Shown here one piece after another: positions 52,313 to 61,751 of a DNA stretch of 64,000 bases. Position numbers and translations under genes: made by a program. The notes beneath the pieces were generated by a model. The model did no database searches. It was not told the DNA's origin and saw only the letters and a list, made by a program, of their open reading frames with translations. Each line of letters begins with the position of its first letter. Within the stretch, counting starts at the first letter, position 1. The stretch covers positions 558,001-622,000 of the forward strand of contig NZ_JAJNEC010000007.1 of NCBI RefSeq assembly GCF_021044425.1, written 5' to 3'. This DNA comes from Niabella pedocola. Lineage in GTDB: Bacteria; Bacteroidota; Bacteroidia; Chitinophagales; Chitinophagaceae.

Positions 52313-54853
52313 TCACAACACATCCAGGGCAAGCTTTGCCGGGTCTACACCGGAAGGTATCAGCAGGATCCGATCCGTTGTCTTTGTTGGGATAACCAAC
52401 ACCGGTTCTTTTACCGTTTGGCTCCGCCGCCCGTTTTTATAAACAGTAACTGCCTGCCCCGGCCATGGGTTCTGCACCCGGCAGGTTTCCCCTGCGTTTG
52501 ATACCAATGCTACAAATTCTATATGCCCGCTCTTTACCGAAGCCGAAGTCATAACATTTCCGCGGCACAGCAAAGTAAATTGTGCGTCCCAGTTTTTGGG
52601 CCAGGCCGGAAACACCCGGATGACGGGATCTTCACCCGGAGCGGATGGAGCGCTCTGGCACAAGGCCAGGTGCAGGGCATCTGAAGCCCGGCCGATGCGC
52701 TGGATATTGGTGGTGTAAAACCCCTCGCTCAGATCCATCCGGTTTTCAAGGATGGGGTTCCGCGGTGCACCCTTCAGCTGGTTGGGGATTAAAAAGCGAA
52801 CGGCATCGGCCCTGCCAAGTACGGCCGCTGCTGCCGGTATCTTCGACAATACGTGCGGAAAGGTTTCTTCAAAAGAGGTATTCCGGAAGTACCCGTTAAA
52901 GGTATTGTTGGCAATGGCCAGCATCGAGGGGTTACCTCCGGGATTGCAAAGGTCGAAGAACCATACCGGCATGGTATTGCCGTCCGGAAGGCGTTTCCCA
53001 TTTCCGCGTACCGGGCTGGTGGGTGGCAGTGACCCTAGCCAGGCTTCCGGTTGCAGGGCCATATCCGGATAATCTTTTGTGGTGGTCAGCGGTGAAAGAT
53101 TGCTGATAAATTCCTTCCATACAGGCCGCATGCCGGCATCGGTATTCAATAGTTCCGAGGCTTTGATCACCACCGGGAAAATACCCATCATCGACGAAAT
53201 CTCTTCCACGGTATTATGACCACCCCAGATAGATTCATTGTCATTTACATGCCGGATATGATACTTCCCGTCCTTTTCCTTTTTTACATTCGGAAAGTTG
53301 CGGTAGAACTCCGCCATACCTTTTAACATGGGATACGCTTTCTCGCGCAGCCAGTTGAGGTCCTTTGTATATTCATACTTCTGCCAGTACTGGTAGGCGA
53401 TCTTGGCGCCGCGTGAGAAGATGTGATTCACCGGTCCGTAAGGCCCGTCGCCGCGCTCTGTATACGTCCACAATCCTGCTTTCCATCTGCCGGTGTGTTT
53501 CCAGTTCCACCGGCTGAGAAAGGGTTGTTTGGCAAATGCATAGTCCATAAATTTTTTTGAGCGCTGTTCCCAGGGCTTCCGGATCAGGTAGAGGTCGCGC
53601 ATTTCTGCAGCGATGTCCTCGGGCAAGGCCGGAACACCGTCGAACCCCACTGTTTCCGGTATAAAGATGCCCTTTGATCCCCATTGCTGTACAGCCGCCT
53701 GCTCAAATGTCGGATACGCATGGGTATACATCCTGAAAAGGGGATCCATCAACTCCGGGTGGTTGGTCGGATACAGGGCCTCATAATAACAACTTTGATT
53801 GGCGCCCCAGAACGCCCCGCCCCATTGACGTGCATCGCCACCGGTGGTCCATAGCATACCATTAAACTTGGTCGGAAAATCGCCGCGGGAACTGGATCCC
53901 ATCACATACAGGAAATAGGTATAATTCTTTTCAATTTCATCCGCTACTCCATCCCTACTGCCCAGGTGTATAAAAGACTGTTGCCAGAAATTGCTCCACC
54001 ATTGCCGGTTGGATGCTTCGATGCCATCATACCCTTTTTGCTGCGCTGCTTCCAGCTTCCTCATGGCCGCTGCCACCACATCGGCTGTTGAATCAAAAGA
54101 AGCGGCACTTGCAATAAAAATGCTGGAATGCTCCGTACCCGGGACAATGTTTAAACGCACCGCAGAAGTATTTATTTTTTCCGCAATCGCCTTGCCGCCT
54201 GTAAGTCCGATCACCACAGCTGAACTGCAATAATACTTATCTTCTTTAAACACCTGTTTCAACAGGATGCGGTCTCCCAGGGTTTCGATGGTGGAAACGG
54301 CCGAATGATTGCCCCTTAGCGAAACCGGCATTCGCAACATTCGCAGGTTTACCAGCAACGGCCTTGCCATAGCCCGCTGGTCTTTTACATCTACGGCCAT
54401 CACATCGGCTTCATTCCAGGCCAGTACCCGTGCCTGCACGGCTTTACCGGATATCGTTGATATGGCATTGAAACAGGACAACTGCTGCCGGAAATCTTTT
54501 CCTTCAAATACCGGCGCTCCGAAATCGAGATCTACATAACCGGTACCCCCGCAATAGTCCGTGTTCCGTTCAAAAAAATTATTGGAAGCCGAGTTACTGG
54601 CAAATACATCCACCCGGTTGATCTGCATGCTTAGCTGGGAAGGCGTGGTCCATACCAGGCTTCCCATGCGTCCGTTGCCGATGGGTTGCCCGGCTTCGCT
54701 CCGGGATGCCGGCCGGTCATATACCAGGTCGGCCCTTGAAACCAGTTTTTGATAACCCACCTTAAACATTGTAGCCGGCGGATGGATTGCTCCCTGGCTT
54801 TGAGCCACCAAAAAGAAAGCCAACCCGATTATTACCATAGTCATTTTTCTCAT
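52313..54853 (-). CDS. DUF5703/GH95-like glycoside hydrolase
   Basis: An 846-residue secreted protein (signal MRKMTMVIIGLAFFLVAQSQ). The N-terminal beta domain has GQPIGNGRMGSLVWTTPSQL and SMQINRVDVFASNSASNN, which fit DUF5703 and the N-terminal part of GH95 fucosidases/galactosidases. The central alpha6/alpha6 part has GMLWTTGGDARQWGGAFWGA, then RHVNDNESIWGGHNTVEEIS, and a C-terminal beta domain. The family is probably active on alpha-L-fucose or a related sugar. Which glycoside hydrolase family it truly belongs to is uncertain. It is 169 bp upstream of the fusion hydrolase gene. Confidence 0.75.
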   Translation of the reverse strand: MRKMTMVIIGLAFFLVAQSQGAIHPPATMFKVGYQKLVSRADLVYDRPASRSEAGQPIGNGRMGSLVWTTPSQLSMQINRVDVFASNSASNNFFERNTDYCGGTGYVDLDFGAPVFEGKDFRQQLSCFNAISTISGKAVQARVLAWNEADVMAVDVKDQRAMARPLLVNLRMLRMPVSLRGNHSAVSTIETLGDRILLKQVFKEDKYYCSSAVVIGLTGGKAIAEKINTSAVRLNIVPGTEHSSIFIASAASFDSTADVVAAAMRKLEAAQQKGYDGIEASNRQWWSNFWQQSFIHLGSRDGVADEIEKNYTYFLYVMGSSSRGDFPTKFNGMLWTTGGDARQWGGAFWGANQSCYYEALYPTNHPELMDPLFRMYTHAYPTFEQAAVQQWGSKGIFIPETVGFDGVPALPEDIAAEMRDLYLIRKPWEQRSKKFMDYAFAKQPFLSRWNWKHTGRWKAGLWTYTERGDGPYGPVNHIFSRGAKIAYQYWQKYEYTKDLNWLREKAYPMLKGMAEFYRNFPNVKKEKDGKYHIRHVNDNESIWGGHNTVEEISSMMGIFPVVIKASELLNTDAGMRPVWKEFISNLSPLTTTKDYPDMALQPEAWLGSLPPTSPVRGNGKRLPDGNTMPVWFFDLCNPGGNPSMLAIANNTFNGYFRNTSFEETFPHVLSKIPAAAAVLGRADAVRFLIPNQLKGAPRNPILENRMDLSEGFYTTNIQRIGRASDALHLALCQSAPSAPGEDPVIRVFPAWPKNWDAQFTLLCRGNVMTSASVKSGHIEFVALVSNAGETCRVQNPWPGQAVTVYKNGRRSQTVKEPVLVIPTKTTDRILLIPSGVDPAKLALDVL

Positions 54854-54878
54854 ACCGATTCATTTATTTCAGGAATTA

Positions 54879-55182
54879 TCATGGTAGTTGTAAAGGATGC
54901 TTCCTGTCTTTCACTCCTTCAAAATAAGCTTCCCTGATCAATACCCCGTTCTTATTTTTTTGCGTCAGACGTATGATCATACGTAAGCCGGCTGCTTACA
55001 TTTACCCACACCTTGCTCCCGTTGGGCAGCATATGATTGATATGCGCGCCCTTGTTTGTTACGATCACATCAGAAGCCGCTCTTTGAAGCTCACTAAGCC
55101 TGTTTCTTTTCATAAAGCCTGCGCTTAAAATAAAGAGGGCCTTACCGGTAAAAACCCTTAGCAGGATTAAAAAAATCAGCAA
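54879..55182 (-). pseudogene. Frameshifted FecR-type anti-sigma remnant
   Basis: The stretch SDVIVTNKGAHINHMLPNGS followed by KVWVNVSSRLTYD matches the core of FecR anti-sigma factors (usual form: TxxG...LPDGSxVWLNxxSxLxYP). The frame stops at 54952. Directly before that stop is a run of seven A (54961-54955 on the minus strand); removing one base restores the frame into NGVLIREAYFEGVKDRKHP, which is the next FecR block (usual REVYLEGEAYFDV). It then stops at 54879. A normal FecR of 300-400 residues is thus reduced to about 100, without an ATG start (the frame opens with TTG). It lies 71 bp after the ECF sigma gene, the usual FecR position. Confidence 0.75.
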
Positions 55183-55253
55183 TTTTTAGAGGCAGTTGCT
55201 GCGCATGATGGCGGGGCGGTTTCCTATCACTTAATACAGGCACCATATTATAA

Positions 55254-55844
55254 TTATATGCCGGAACGTTTCCCCGGCTTGTAAACCGTTGTGTGCTGCG
55301 GCAGTACGGCTTCCAGGCATTCCACGATACGGGTGTAGGCCAGCCGCATATGGGCTTCTACCGTTTTAATGGAAATATCCAGCAGGTGCGCTACTTCTTT
55401 GTACCGAAGGCCATCGTCCTTAATGAGCCGGAAAACCAGCCGGCATTTGTAGGGCAAACCGTTGATGGCGGTTTCCAGCAGCTGTTTTATTTCTTTGGCA
55501 GCCACATCGGCTTCCGGACCTTCCCCCACAAGCGTGATGCGTTCGTTTTCTGCTTCCACAAATGGCGTTACGCGTTTACGGGATTTCAGGTAATGAACTG
55601 CATTATTCTTCAACGCACAGTAAAGATAATTTGCCGGATGCTCGATGGCCGCCATGCTTTTGCGGTTTGACCAGAGGGTTACAAAAAGATCTTGTACCAG
55701 GTCCAGGGCCACCTCTTTGTCGCCTACCATGGATAACGCAAAAGACTGCATTCCCGGCGCAAAATGCAGGTATAATTTTTCAAAGGACGCATGGCAGTCA
55801 TTTGCCGCGGTTTGCTCCAGCCATTCTTTTATCATATCGCTCAT
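55254..55844 (-). CDS. ECF-family RNA polymerase sigma factor
   Basis: A 196-residue sigma factor of the FecI-like ECF group. Region 2 is FEKLYLHFAPGMQSFALSMV with DKEVALDLVQDLFVTLWSNR; region 4 is LPYKCRLVFRLIKDDGLRYK with EVAHLLDISIKTVEAHMRLA. In Bacteroidota such factors are normally encoded next to a FecR anti-sigma and a SusC/SusD pair and switch on glycan use genes. Here the FecR gene is broken and no SusC follows, so the sigma factor may be unrestrained, redirected or decaying. Its own coding frame looks intact. It lies 129 bp downstream of the beta-helix gene at 55974, on the same strand. Confidence 0.92.
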   Translation of the reverse strand: MSDMIKEWLEQTAANDCHASFEKLYLHFAPGMQSFALSMVGDKEVALDLVQDLFVTLWSNRKSMAAIEHPANYLYCALKNNAVHYLKSRKRVTPFVEAENERITLVGEGPEADVAAKEIKQLLETAINGLPYKCRLVFRLIKDDGLRYKEVAHLLDISIKTVEAHMRLAYTRIVECLEAVLPQHTTVYKPGKRSGI

Positions 55845-55973
55845 ATGTGCAAACTATTGATCGTTGCCCGGAGCGCTTATATCTTATGCGTTGCTGCACC
55901 TCAGGCCCTTATACATAACCACAAAGAACGTTAAAAATTGTATGCTTTATTTGCAAAATGCTCAACCGGATTA

Positions 55974-57542
55974 TCATTTTGTGCCGGTATAACCGGTAGC
56001 TTCCGTTGCCTGCCCGCCAAGCCGGCTTTTTAACTGTGCCAGGTACAAACTTGCCGGAATAACGGCAGCTCCGTGCGCATCATAGATGCCTTCGGGCAGC
56101 AGCGGTTCTTTATCAAACGGCATTGCACGCTGCTGCGGCAGGCCCACACAGCCGATGACCCAATTATACGCACCTGGCGGCTGCTGGTTCAGATACGTTT
56201 TTGCCCTGCAGTTCCATGCTACGGCCCAGCCGATGGCCCAACCGTGCCCCGATCCCATTTCACCCCGGTTCATAAAGTCAATGCCACCGTCGGGCACATT
56301 GCAACCATCGACCAGCAAACCGGTAGCCCAGCGCTGGTGCGGCTGTATCCAGCCGTTTCCGGTAAACGTACAATGCAGCAACACAATGGGGCCACTCACT
56401 TTTGCACCTGTTGCCAGGAAAAAAACGTTATCGCCCTGGATAGCGCAGCGGTTAAATAACAATTGTGCCCCATCGGCCGAAAGATCCGCTGGTTTGGCAG
56501 CACCGACCGTTGGTACGGTATGCCGGATATCAAGGTCTGCAACCGTGATCCGCCGCCCCCCGATACCTACACTGTTCACCGTATTCCGGATCTGTACATT
56601 GCGGATCCAGCCATCGGTTAAACCGCGCGTTCGTATGGCCGAATGATGCCCCTGGCTGATGGTAACGGACTGTTCCGGTGCATCGATCAGCAAATCTTCC
56701 ACACCCGCATGTTGAAGCCCGCCGGTTTTTACGATCTTTTGCACAGTGACTGCCGGTTTTGTAAACGCCGCATCATAGTTATCCGTAAACGGCACATCAA
56801 TGGTTATCCTGTTTCCCCTCACCGTTTTTACAGTCCGCTCTAGCGACAGCTCGCCGGTGATCCAGGTTTGTTTTTTGCCATCGCGCACCAGGCGATCCAT
56901 TCCCATGAACTGTACCCATTCCGGGGTTACCGGTTTTGTGATGACGACAAGATCTCCTGCTGTAAATTCTTTGTCATCGGCCACCGTCATTACATCCGTT
57001 CCTGATGGGATATAGACATCCGTAACCGGCACCTTGCTGCTCATGGGCCTTGTTTGTACCGGGGCTTCCAGCCGGATGGCTACATGCGGAGCCCCGGTCA
57101 TCCGGATCCTTGTAGCAATGCCACTGCCGCGTAGCACGATACCGCTATGCGCAATGCTAATGGTTTGCATGCATTCAAAATCACCGGCAGCCAGTACTAC
57201 CGCGCCCCTGAAGCCATTTTCAAGCGGCAGTTTTGCTACCGAATCAATGGCTTTTTGAATATTGGGCGTGTTATCTCCTGCAACAGGATAAACCCTGGCA
57301 GCAACCTTCACCTCCGGCAGCTTTACGCCCCCTCCTTCATATCCCGCATAAGAAAAATCCATGATCCGGTCGCCCCGCGATGTAGTTGTGTACTCCAGTT
57401 GTTCGCGGGTATTCATCTGTACCCAGTGACTTTTATTGTTGCCCGGCACCGCCTGTGTTGTTTTCTGGGCGCCGGCGGTACCTGTAAACAGTACCAGCGC
57501 CAGCAGTGTTGCCGCGTTCTTATAAAGGATCGTATGTTGCAT
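55974..57542 (-). CDS. Secreted right-handed beta-helix protein, putative polysaccharide lyase or hydrolase (paralogue 2)
   Basis: A 522-residue secreted protein (signal ending LFTGTAGA-QK). Shared blocks with the protein at 41269 are DFSYAGYEGGGVKLPEV, the IQKAIDSVAKLPLENGFRGA start of the helix, IAHSGIVLRGSGIATRIRM, and HQRWATGLLVDGCNV followed by MNRGEMGSGHGWAIGWAVAW. Coils between are of the form DGWIRNVQIRNTVNSVGIG. The two enzymes lie at opposite ends of the GH105-GH95-like part of the cluster. No catalytic residues can be assigned. The large tandem repeat array lies immediately upstream of its start. Confidence 0.75.
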   Translation of the reverse strand: MQHTILYKNAATLLALVLFTGTAGAQKTTQAVPGNNKSHWVQMNTREQLEYTTTSRGDRIMDFSYAGYEGGGVKLPEVKVAARVYPVAGDNTPNIQKAIDSVAKLPLENGFRGAVVLAAGDFECMQTISIAHSGIVLRGSGIATRIRMTGAPHVAIRLEAPVQTRPMSSKVPVTDVYIPSGTDVMTVADDKEFTAGDLVVITKPVTPEWVQFMGMDRLVRDGKKQTWITGELSLERTVKTVRGNRITIDVPFTDNYDAAFTKPAVTVQKIVKTGGLQHAGVEDLLIDAPEQSVTISQGHHSAIRTRGLTDGWIRNVQIRNTVNSVGIGGRRITVADLDIRHTVPTVGAAKPADLSADGAQLLFNRCAIQGDNVFFLATGAKVSGPIVLLHCTFTGNGWIQPHQRWATGLLVDGCNVPDGGIDFMNRGEMGSGHGWAIGWAVAWNCRAKTYLNQQPPGAYNWVIGCVGLPQQRAMPFDKEPLLPEGIYDAHGAAVIPASLYLAQLKSRLGGQATEATGYTGTK

Positions 57543-57600
57543 CTCCGGTAAGTTTTTTTAACCCTGATTGTTGACTGTTGTTGCAGGCCCCCCGGCCTTG

Positions 57601-58710
57601 CTTGCTATGCTCGCAGCTCCCCGGCATCGCTGCGTGAAATTTAACCGCTAAGAACGCAAGGAGTAAAGCGTTTACTCATGATCGCTGTGTCCACTGCTCC
57701 TCCGCACCGCTGCGCGAAATTTAACCGCTAAGAACGCAAGGAGTAAAGCGTTTACTCATGATCGCTGTGTCCACTGCTCCTCCGCACCGCTGCGTGAAAT
57801 TTAACCGCTAAGAACGCAAGGAGTAAAGCGTTTACTCATGATCGCTGTGTCCGCCGCTCCTCCGCACCGCTGCGCGAAATTTAACCGCTAAGAACGCAAG
57901 GAGTAAAGCGTTTACTCATGATCGCTGTGTCCGCTGCTCCTCCGCACCGCCGCGTGAAATTTAACCGCTAAGAACGCAAGGAGTAAAGCGTTTACTCATG
58001 ATCGCTGTGTCCACTGCTCCTCCGCACCGCTGCGCGAAATTTAACCGCTAAGAACGCAAGGAGTAAAGCGTTTACTCATGATCGCTGTGTCCACTGCTCC
58101 TCCGCACCGCTGCGCGAAATTTAACCGCTAAGAACGCAAGGAATAAAGCGTTTACTCATGATCGCTGTGTCCGCTGCTCCCCCGCACCGCTGCGCGAAAT
58201 TTAACCGCTAAGAACGCAAGGAGTAAAGTGTTTACTCAGATCACTGCGTCCGCCGCTCCTCCGCACCGCTGCGCGAAATTTAACCGCTAAGAACGCAAGG
58301 AGTAAAGTGTTTACTCATGATCACTGCGTCCGCCGCTCCTCCGCACCGCTGTGCGAAATTTAACCGCTAAGAACGCAAAGCACATATGCTCCTATTCGTA
58401 ATCACTGTCCTTATTGCTGAGTGCAATTTAACCGCTAAGGCCGCAAGGAGTAAAGCACGTACTCATGATCACTGCGTCCGCCGCTCCTCCGCACCACTGC
58501 GTGAAATTTAACCGCTAAGAACGTAAAGCACATATGCTCCTATTCGTAATCACTGTCCTTTTTGCTGTGGGCAATTCAACCGCTAAGGCCGCAAGGATTA
58601 AAGCACGTACTCATAATCACTGCGTCCGCCGCTCCTCCGCATCGCTGCGCGAAATTTAACCGCTAAGAACGCAAAGCACCAAGCGTTTGTCAATAATCGC
58701 TGCGTGAAGT
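57601..58710. repeat. Tandem array of about 14 repeat units (mostly 80 bp)
   Basis: The core TTTAACCGCTAAGAACGCAA recurs about 14 times with starts of its TTAACC at 57641, 57721, 57801, 57881, 57961, 58041, 58121, 58201, 58280, 58360, 58428, 58508, a variant TCAACC at 58576, and 58656. The first seven steps are exactly 80 bp; from 58360 the steps alternate 68 and 80 bp, so there are two copies of a 148-bp double unit. Each standard unit carries a perfect hairpin GAGTAAA-GCG-TTTACTC and a CGCA-CCGC-TGCG stem. The 80-bp unit is not a multiple of three and no long frame runs through it. The array fills the space between the GH29 end and the beta-helix start. Confidence 0.95.
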
Positions 58711-58719
58711 AACCCCTTC

Positions 58720-60144
58720 CTAATCCAGCTCACCCGTCTTCATCTTCTTACCGCCCTTGGTATTTACATTGGCGACCGTGCCTTTTACCTGCAGCCGGAT
58801 CACGGAAGCAATGGCATCCGGAGCAGCTGCGGGCACATCGATTACAACGGTCCCGTTTTGATTGCGTGCCTTTACCACTTTATTTCCGGCCAGGAGTACG
58901 GCATTGATCACTTTGTTGGAAAGACCAGGCACCACCAGCTTCCCATCCTTCGGCCAGTCGAATACAAACAGGTTCAGTACGGTATTGCCGCCCGCCGGCT
59001 TCATGGTACATCTTCCCCAGGGCAGATCCTGTAACGGGCTGGCATGTGTAGCGTATACGGCACTGCTGTTCACTTTCATCCATTTGCCGATCTGGGCCAG
59101 GCGTTCAATGCTTTCCTCCGGTACCGATCCATCATCCTTTGGGCCGATGTTCAGCAGGTAGTTGCCTCCCTTGGAAGCAATATCTACCAGGTTCCGGATC
59201 AGCGTCTCGGTTGGCTTCCAGTTATGATCCCAGCTCTTATAACCCCAGCTACCGTTCATGGTCATACAGGTTTCCCAATCCAGCCCGTCCAGTTCCGCCT
59301 GTGTGGGAATCTTTTGCTCCGGCGTTTTGGTATCGCCCGGGAAGTTCGGACGTTTTAACCGGTCGTTGGTGATGATATTCGGCTGCAGTTTCAATGCATC
59401 CTGCAGTTGCTGTGCCGCCTCATCGGTCATATTGGTTGGTGTATCCCACCACAATACAGCGATATCGCCATAGTTGGATAAAATTTCTTTTACCTGCGGC
59501 ACCGATACATCCTTAATATACTGGTCAAAGGTTTTTGTTTCCTGTACCGGATCCCAATGCCCCTTATGCGCCAGGGTATATGCATCGATCTTTGCAGAGT
59601 CCGGGTTGGCCCAGCCCTCCCGCATTTCCTTACGCGCAGCCGATCCGCCCGGGTTATTCCAGTCCTGTGCCTGGGAATAATAAAAGCCCAGTTTTATCCC
59701 GTATTTGCGACAAGCATCCGCCAGTGGTTTTAAGAGGTCCTTACCATAAACCGTGGCATCCGCCACATTCCATTTACTGGCATTGGATTTAAACAACGCA
59801 AACCCATCGTGGTGCTTGGATGTAATGATGATGTATTTCATCCCTGCATCCTTCGCCATTTTTACCCAGGCATCCGGATCATATTTTACCGGGTTAAAAG
59901 ATTTGGCGCGTTCCTGGTACTCGGCTACCGGTATCTTACTTCGGTTCATGATCCACTCCGCACCACCTCTTGCCTGCTGATGGCCGTGATATACACCGCC
60001 CCATTGCGCATACACGCCCCAGTGGATGAACATCCCAAAACGGGCTTCCCGCCACCATTTCATGCGGGTATCCTTGTCTGCCGACTGGCCATTTGCCATG
60101 CCTGTAAGCAGGCATATAAATAGTACAATTCCGATTCTTTTCAT
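58720..60144 (-). CDS. GH29 alpha-L-fucosidase
   Basis: A 474-residue secreted enzyme (signal MKRIGIVLFICLLTGMANGQ). The GH29 pattern is WWREARFGMFIHWGVYAQWG, IIITSKHHDGFALFKSNASK, LGFYYSQAQDWNNPGGSAAR and IAVLWWDTPTNMTDE with the likely nucleophile Asp. Unlike the GH29 at 48078 it ends soon after the small beta domain (VLNLFVFDWPKDGKLVVPGL) and has no extra binding domain. It removes terminal fucose. It is the last gene before the 80-bp repeat array; the PL6 gene lies 202 bp upstream. Confidence 0.92.
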   Translation of the reverse strand: MKRIGIVLFICLLTGMANGQSADKDTRMKWWREARFGMFIHWGVYAQWGGVYHGHQQARGGAEWIMNRSKIPVAEYQERAKSFNPVKYDPDAWVKMAKDAGMKYIIITSKHHDGFALFKSNASKWNVADATVYGKDLLKPLADACRKYGIKLGFYYSQAQDWNNPGGSAARKEMREGWANPDSAKIDAYTLAHKGHWDPVQETKTFDQYIKDVSVPQVKEILSNYGDIAVLWWDTPTNMTDEAAQQLQDALKLQPNIITNDRLKRPNFPGDTKTPEQKIPTQAELDGLDWETCMTMNGSWGYKSWDHNWKPTETLIRNLVDIASKGGNYLLNIGPKDDGSVPEESIERLAQIGKWMKVNSSAVYATHASPLQDLPWGRCTMKPAGGNTVLNLFVFDWPKDGKLVVPGLSNKVINAVLLAGNKVVKARNQNGTVVIDVPAAAPDAIASVIRLQVKGTVANVNTKGGKKMKTGELD

Positions 60145-60346
60145 ATCTGTTTTATATGTGGTTCTTTTTTATGTTACGGGCTTCAGGGTTACCATCAGCA
60201 CCGGTTGTGTCACTCCCTTCATCCTCCGGTAATCCTGTTCTACAAATGGGGCGCTCCTGACGGAGCGCACGGTTATTTTGCCATGCCCCTTATTATGCGA
60301 AGCGTCCCTTTGTTATGCGAAGCATCCCGCTTCACATACTTCCCTT
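60145..60346. other. Intergenic hairpin and direct repeat after the PL6 gene
   Basis: A hairpin with arms GCGCTCC and GGAGCGC lies near 60250-60268. It is followed by two copies of a 20-bp unit starting TTATGCGAAGC at about 60293 and 60313. The stem is GC-rich but not followed by a T run on the minus strand, so it is not a standard terminator. Confidence 0.5.
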
Positions 60347-61720
60347 TCATTTTGCCAGCGCGCCTACTTCATCCGCCTTTAATGCATGAGCGGTCGCTTT
60401 TGCCGTGCTGTACTGATCGGCACCCGTATCCCATTTCCCGCTGCGTGCCTGGCCGTCCATATCTACCTGTACCACCGGGTAGCTACTTTCGCCGGCACCA
60501 ATGGCCGGGCTGTTTTTTTCCAAATGCCAGATTCCGTCTGCGCTTTTTACCAGCATGGGATCCAGCTCCCGGTACCCGGTTGCAGGCATATCACCCGCCC
60601 CCTTTGTTTTAAAAATAATATTCCCTTTCCATTGTGGTGACGTATAAGGTCCGGCAATAGATGCAGCTACATCTCCGCCCTGGATGATATTATTAACAAT
60701 GGCGATAGCCGTGGCACCCAATCCGTTCTTCCTTCCTGGTTGTTCAATATTCTTCTTATTGTTCACCATTGTATTAAACGCGATCAGCACCCGGTCTGGC
60801 CGGTCATGCTCGGTAAGTGCGGCCCCATCTGCTACTTCCCCGCCACCGTTGCCCACCGTTATGGCCTGCGCACAGTTTTCAAAATAGTTACTGAAAATGG
60901 AATGATCATCTCCAAAAATGCGGATCCCTGGTGTATTGAAAAAATAATTGCCATACACTTCGCATTTATTACCATGCCGCAACGTGAACTGCGCCGGGCA
61001 ATCGCGGATGGTATTATACCGCAACGTTACACCCGAGGCCTTTACTGAAATGAGTTCATTTTCGCCATGACATTTTTCAAAAAGGTTATACTCCACGATG
61101 CTGTTGCTGGTAGACAAACTAAATCCGCTTAAACCAAACTGAAATGTTTCCGCACCATTGGCCCCACCCTGATCGGGAAAATTGTAAAAGTAATTGTGAT
61201 GGATGTGCAGGCGCTCGGCGATCTGTTTTCCTTCTCCGCGAATCGCCAGGATACGTCCCATTTCAGTTTTATTCTGGAAGGTATTGTAGTCAATTTCATG
61301 ATCGTTTCCTGCAATGGTGAGGTATTCTCCTTTGCCCGGTGTTTCAAAAATATTATGCGTCCAGCGGCAAAACCGTGTACCGGCACCTGAACGGGCCTTT
61401 GATGCCGTATGTGTAAACTTAAATCCGGCAATAATGATATACGCTGCTGGACTTACTATACTGACACCCCCGCTTCCGCCTATTTCAGCACCACCGGTAC
61501 TTTCCGCACGGATGGTGATGGGATGTTGGGCTGTGCCCTGCTGCGCGACCCGGATGTCGCCGGTGGTTTTATAAACACCGTTTTTGAGAATGATCACATC
61601 ACCGGGAGCCGCCCGGTCGATGGCGTTTTGCAGCGCTTCAATGGATGCAACCGTAACCGTACCGGCCCAGATCCGCATCGAAAACTGTAACAATACCAAC
61701 ACCAGTATATACTTTTTCAT
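60347..61720 (-). CDS. PL6 family polysaccharide lyase (alginate lyase / chondroitinase B type)
   Basis: A 457-residue secreted lyase from the ATG at 61720 (MKKYILVLVLLQFSMRIWAG). A longer frame begins at 61759 but overlaps the preceding gene. The parallel beta-helix fold starts with ASIEALQNAIDRAAPGDVI. The PL6 catalytic pair is visible: Lys227 in ENELISVKASGVTLR and Arg248 in FTLRHGNKCEVYG, equivalent to the Lys and Arg of chondroitinase B. PL6 enzymes cleave alginate or dermatan/chondroitin by beta-elimination, which creates unsaturated uronates. It is followed by GH29 and preceded by the jelly-roll lyase-like gene. Confidence 0.92.
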   Translation of the reverse strand: MKKYILVLVLLQFSMRIWAGTVTVASIEALQNAIDRAAPGDVIILKNGVYKTTGDIRVAQQGTAQHPITIRAESTGGAEIGGSGGVSIVSPAAYIIIAGFKFTHTASKARSGAGTRFCRWTHNIFETPGKGEYLTIAGNDHEIDYNTFQNKTEMGRILAIRGEGKQIAERLHIHHNYFYNFPDQGGANGAETFQFGLSGFSLSTSNSIVEYNLFEKCHGENELISVKASGVTLRYNTIRDCPAQFTLRHGNKCEVYGNYFFNTPGIRIFGDDHSIFSNYFENCAQAITVGNGGGEVADGAALTEHDRPDRVLIAFNTMVNNKKNIEQPGRKNGLGATAIAIVNNIIQGGDVAASIAGPYTSPQWKGNIIFKTKGAGDMPATGYRELDPMLVKSADGIWHLEKNSPAIGAGESSYPVVQVDMDGQARSGKWDTGADQYSTAKATAHALKADEVGALAK

Positions 61721-61751
61721 CTTTATCTGTTTTAAATCATTGATGCTACTG

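Noticed and set aside
57601..58710. CRISPR array
   Set aside because: The period is 80 or 68 bp and the entire unit, including the parts that would be spacers, is conserved. There are no cas genes in the window.
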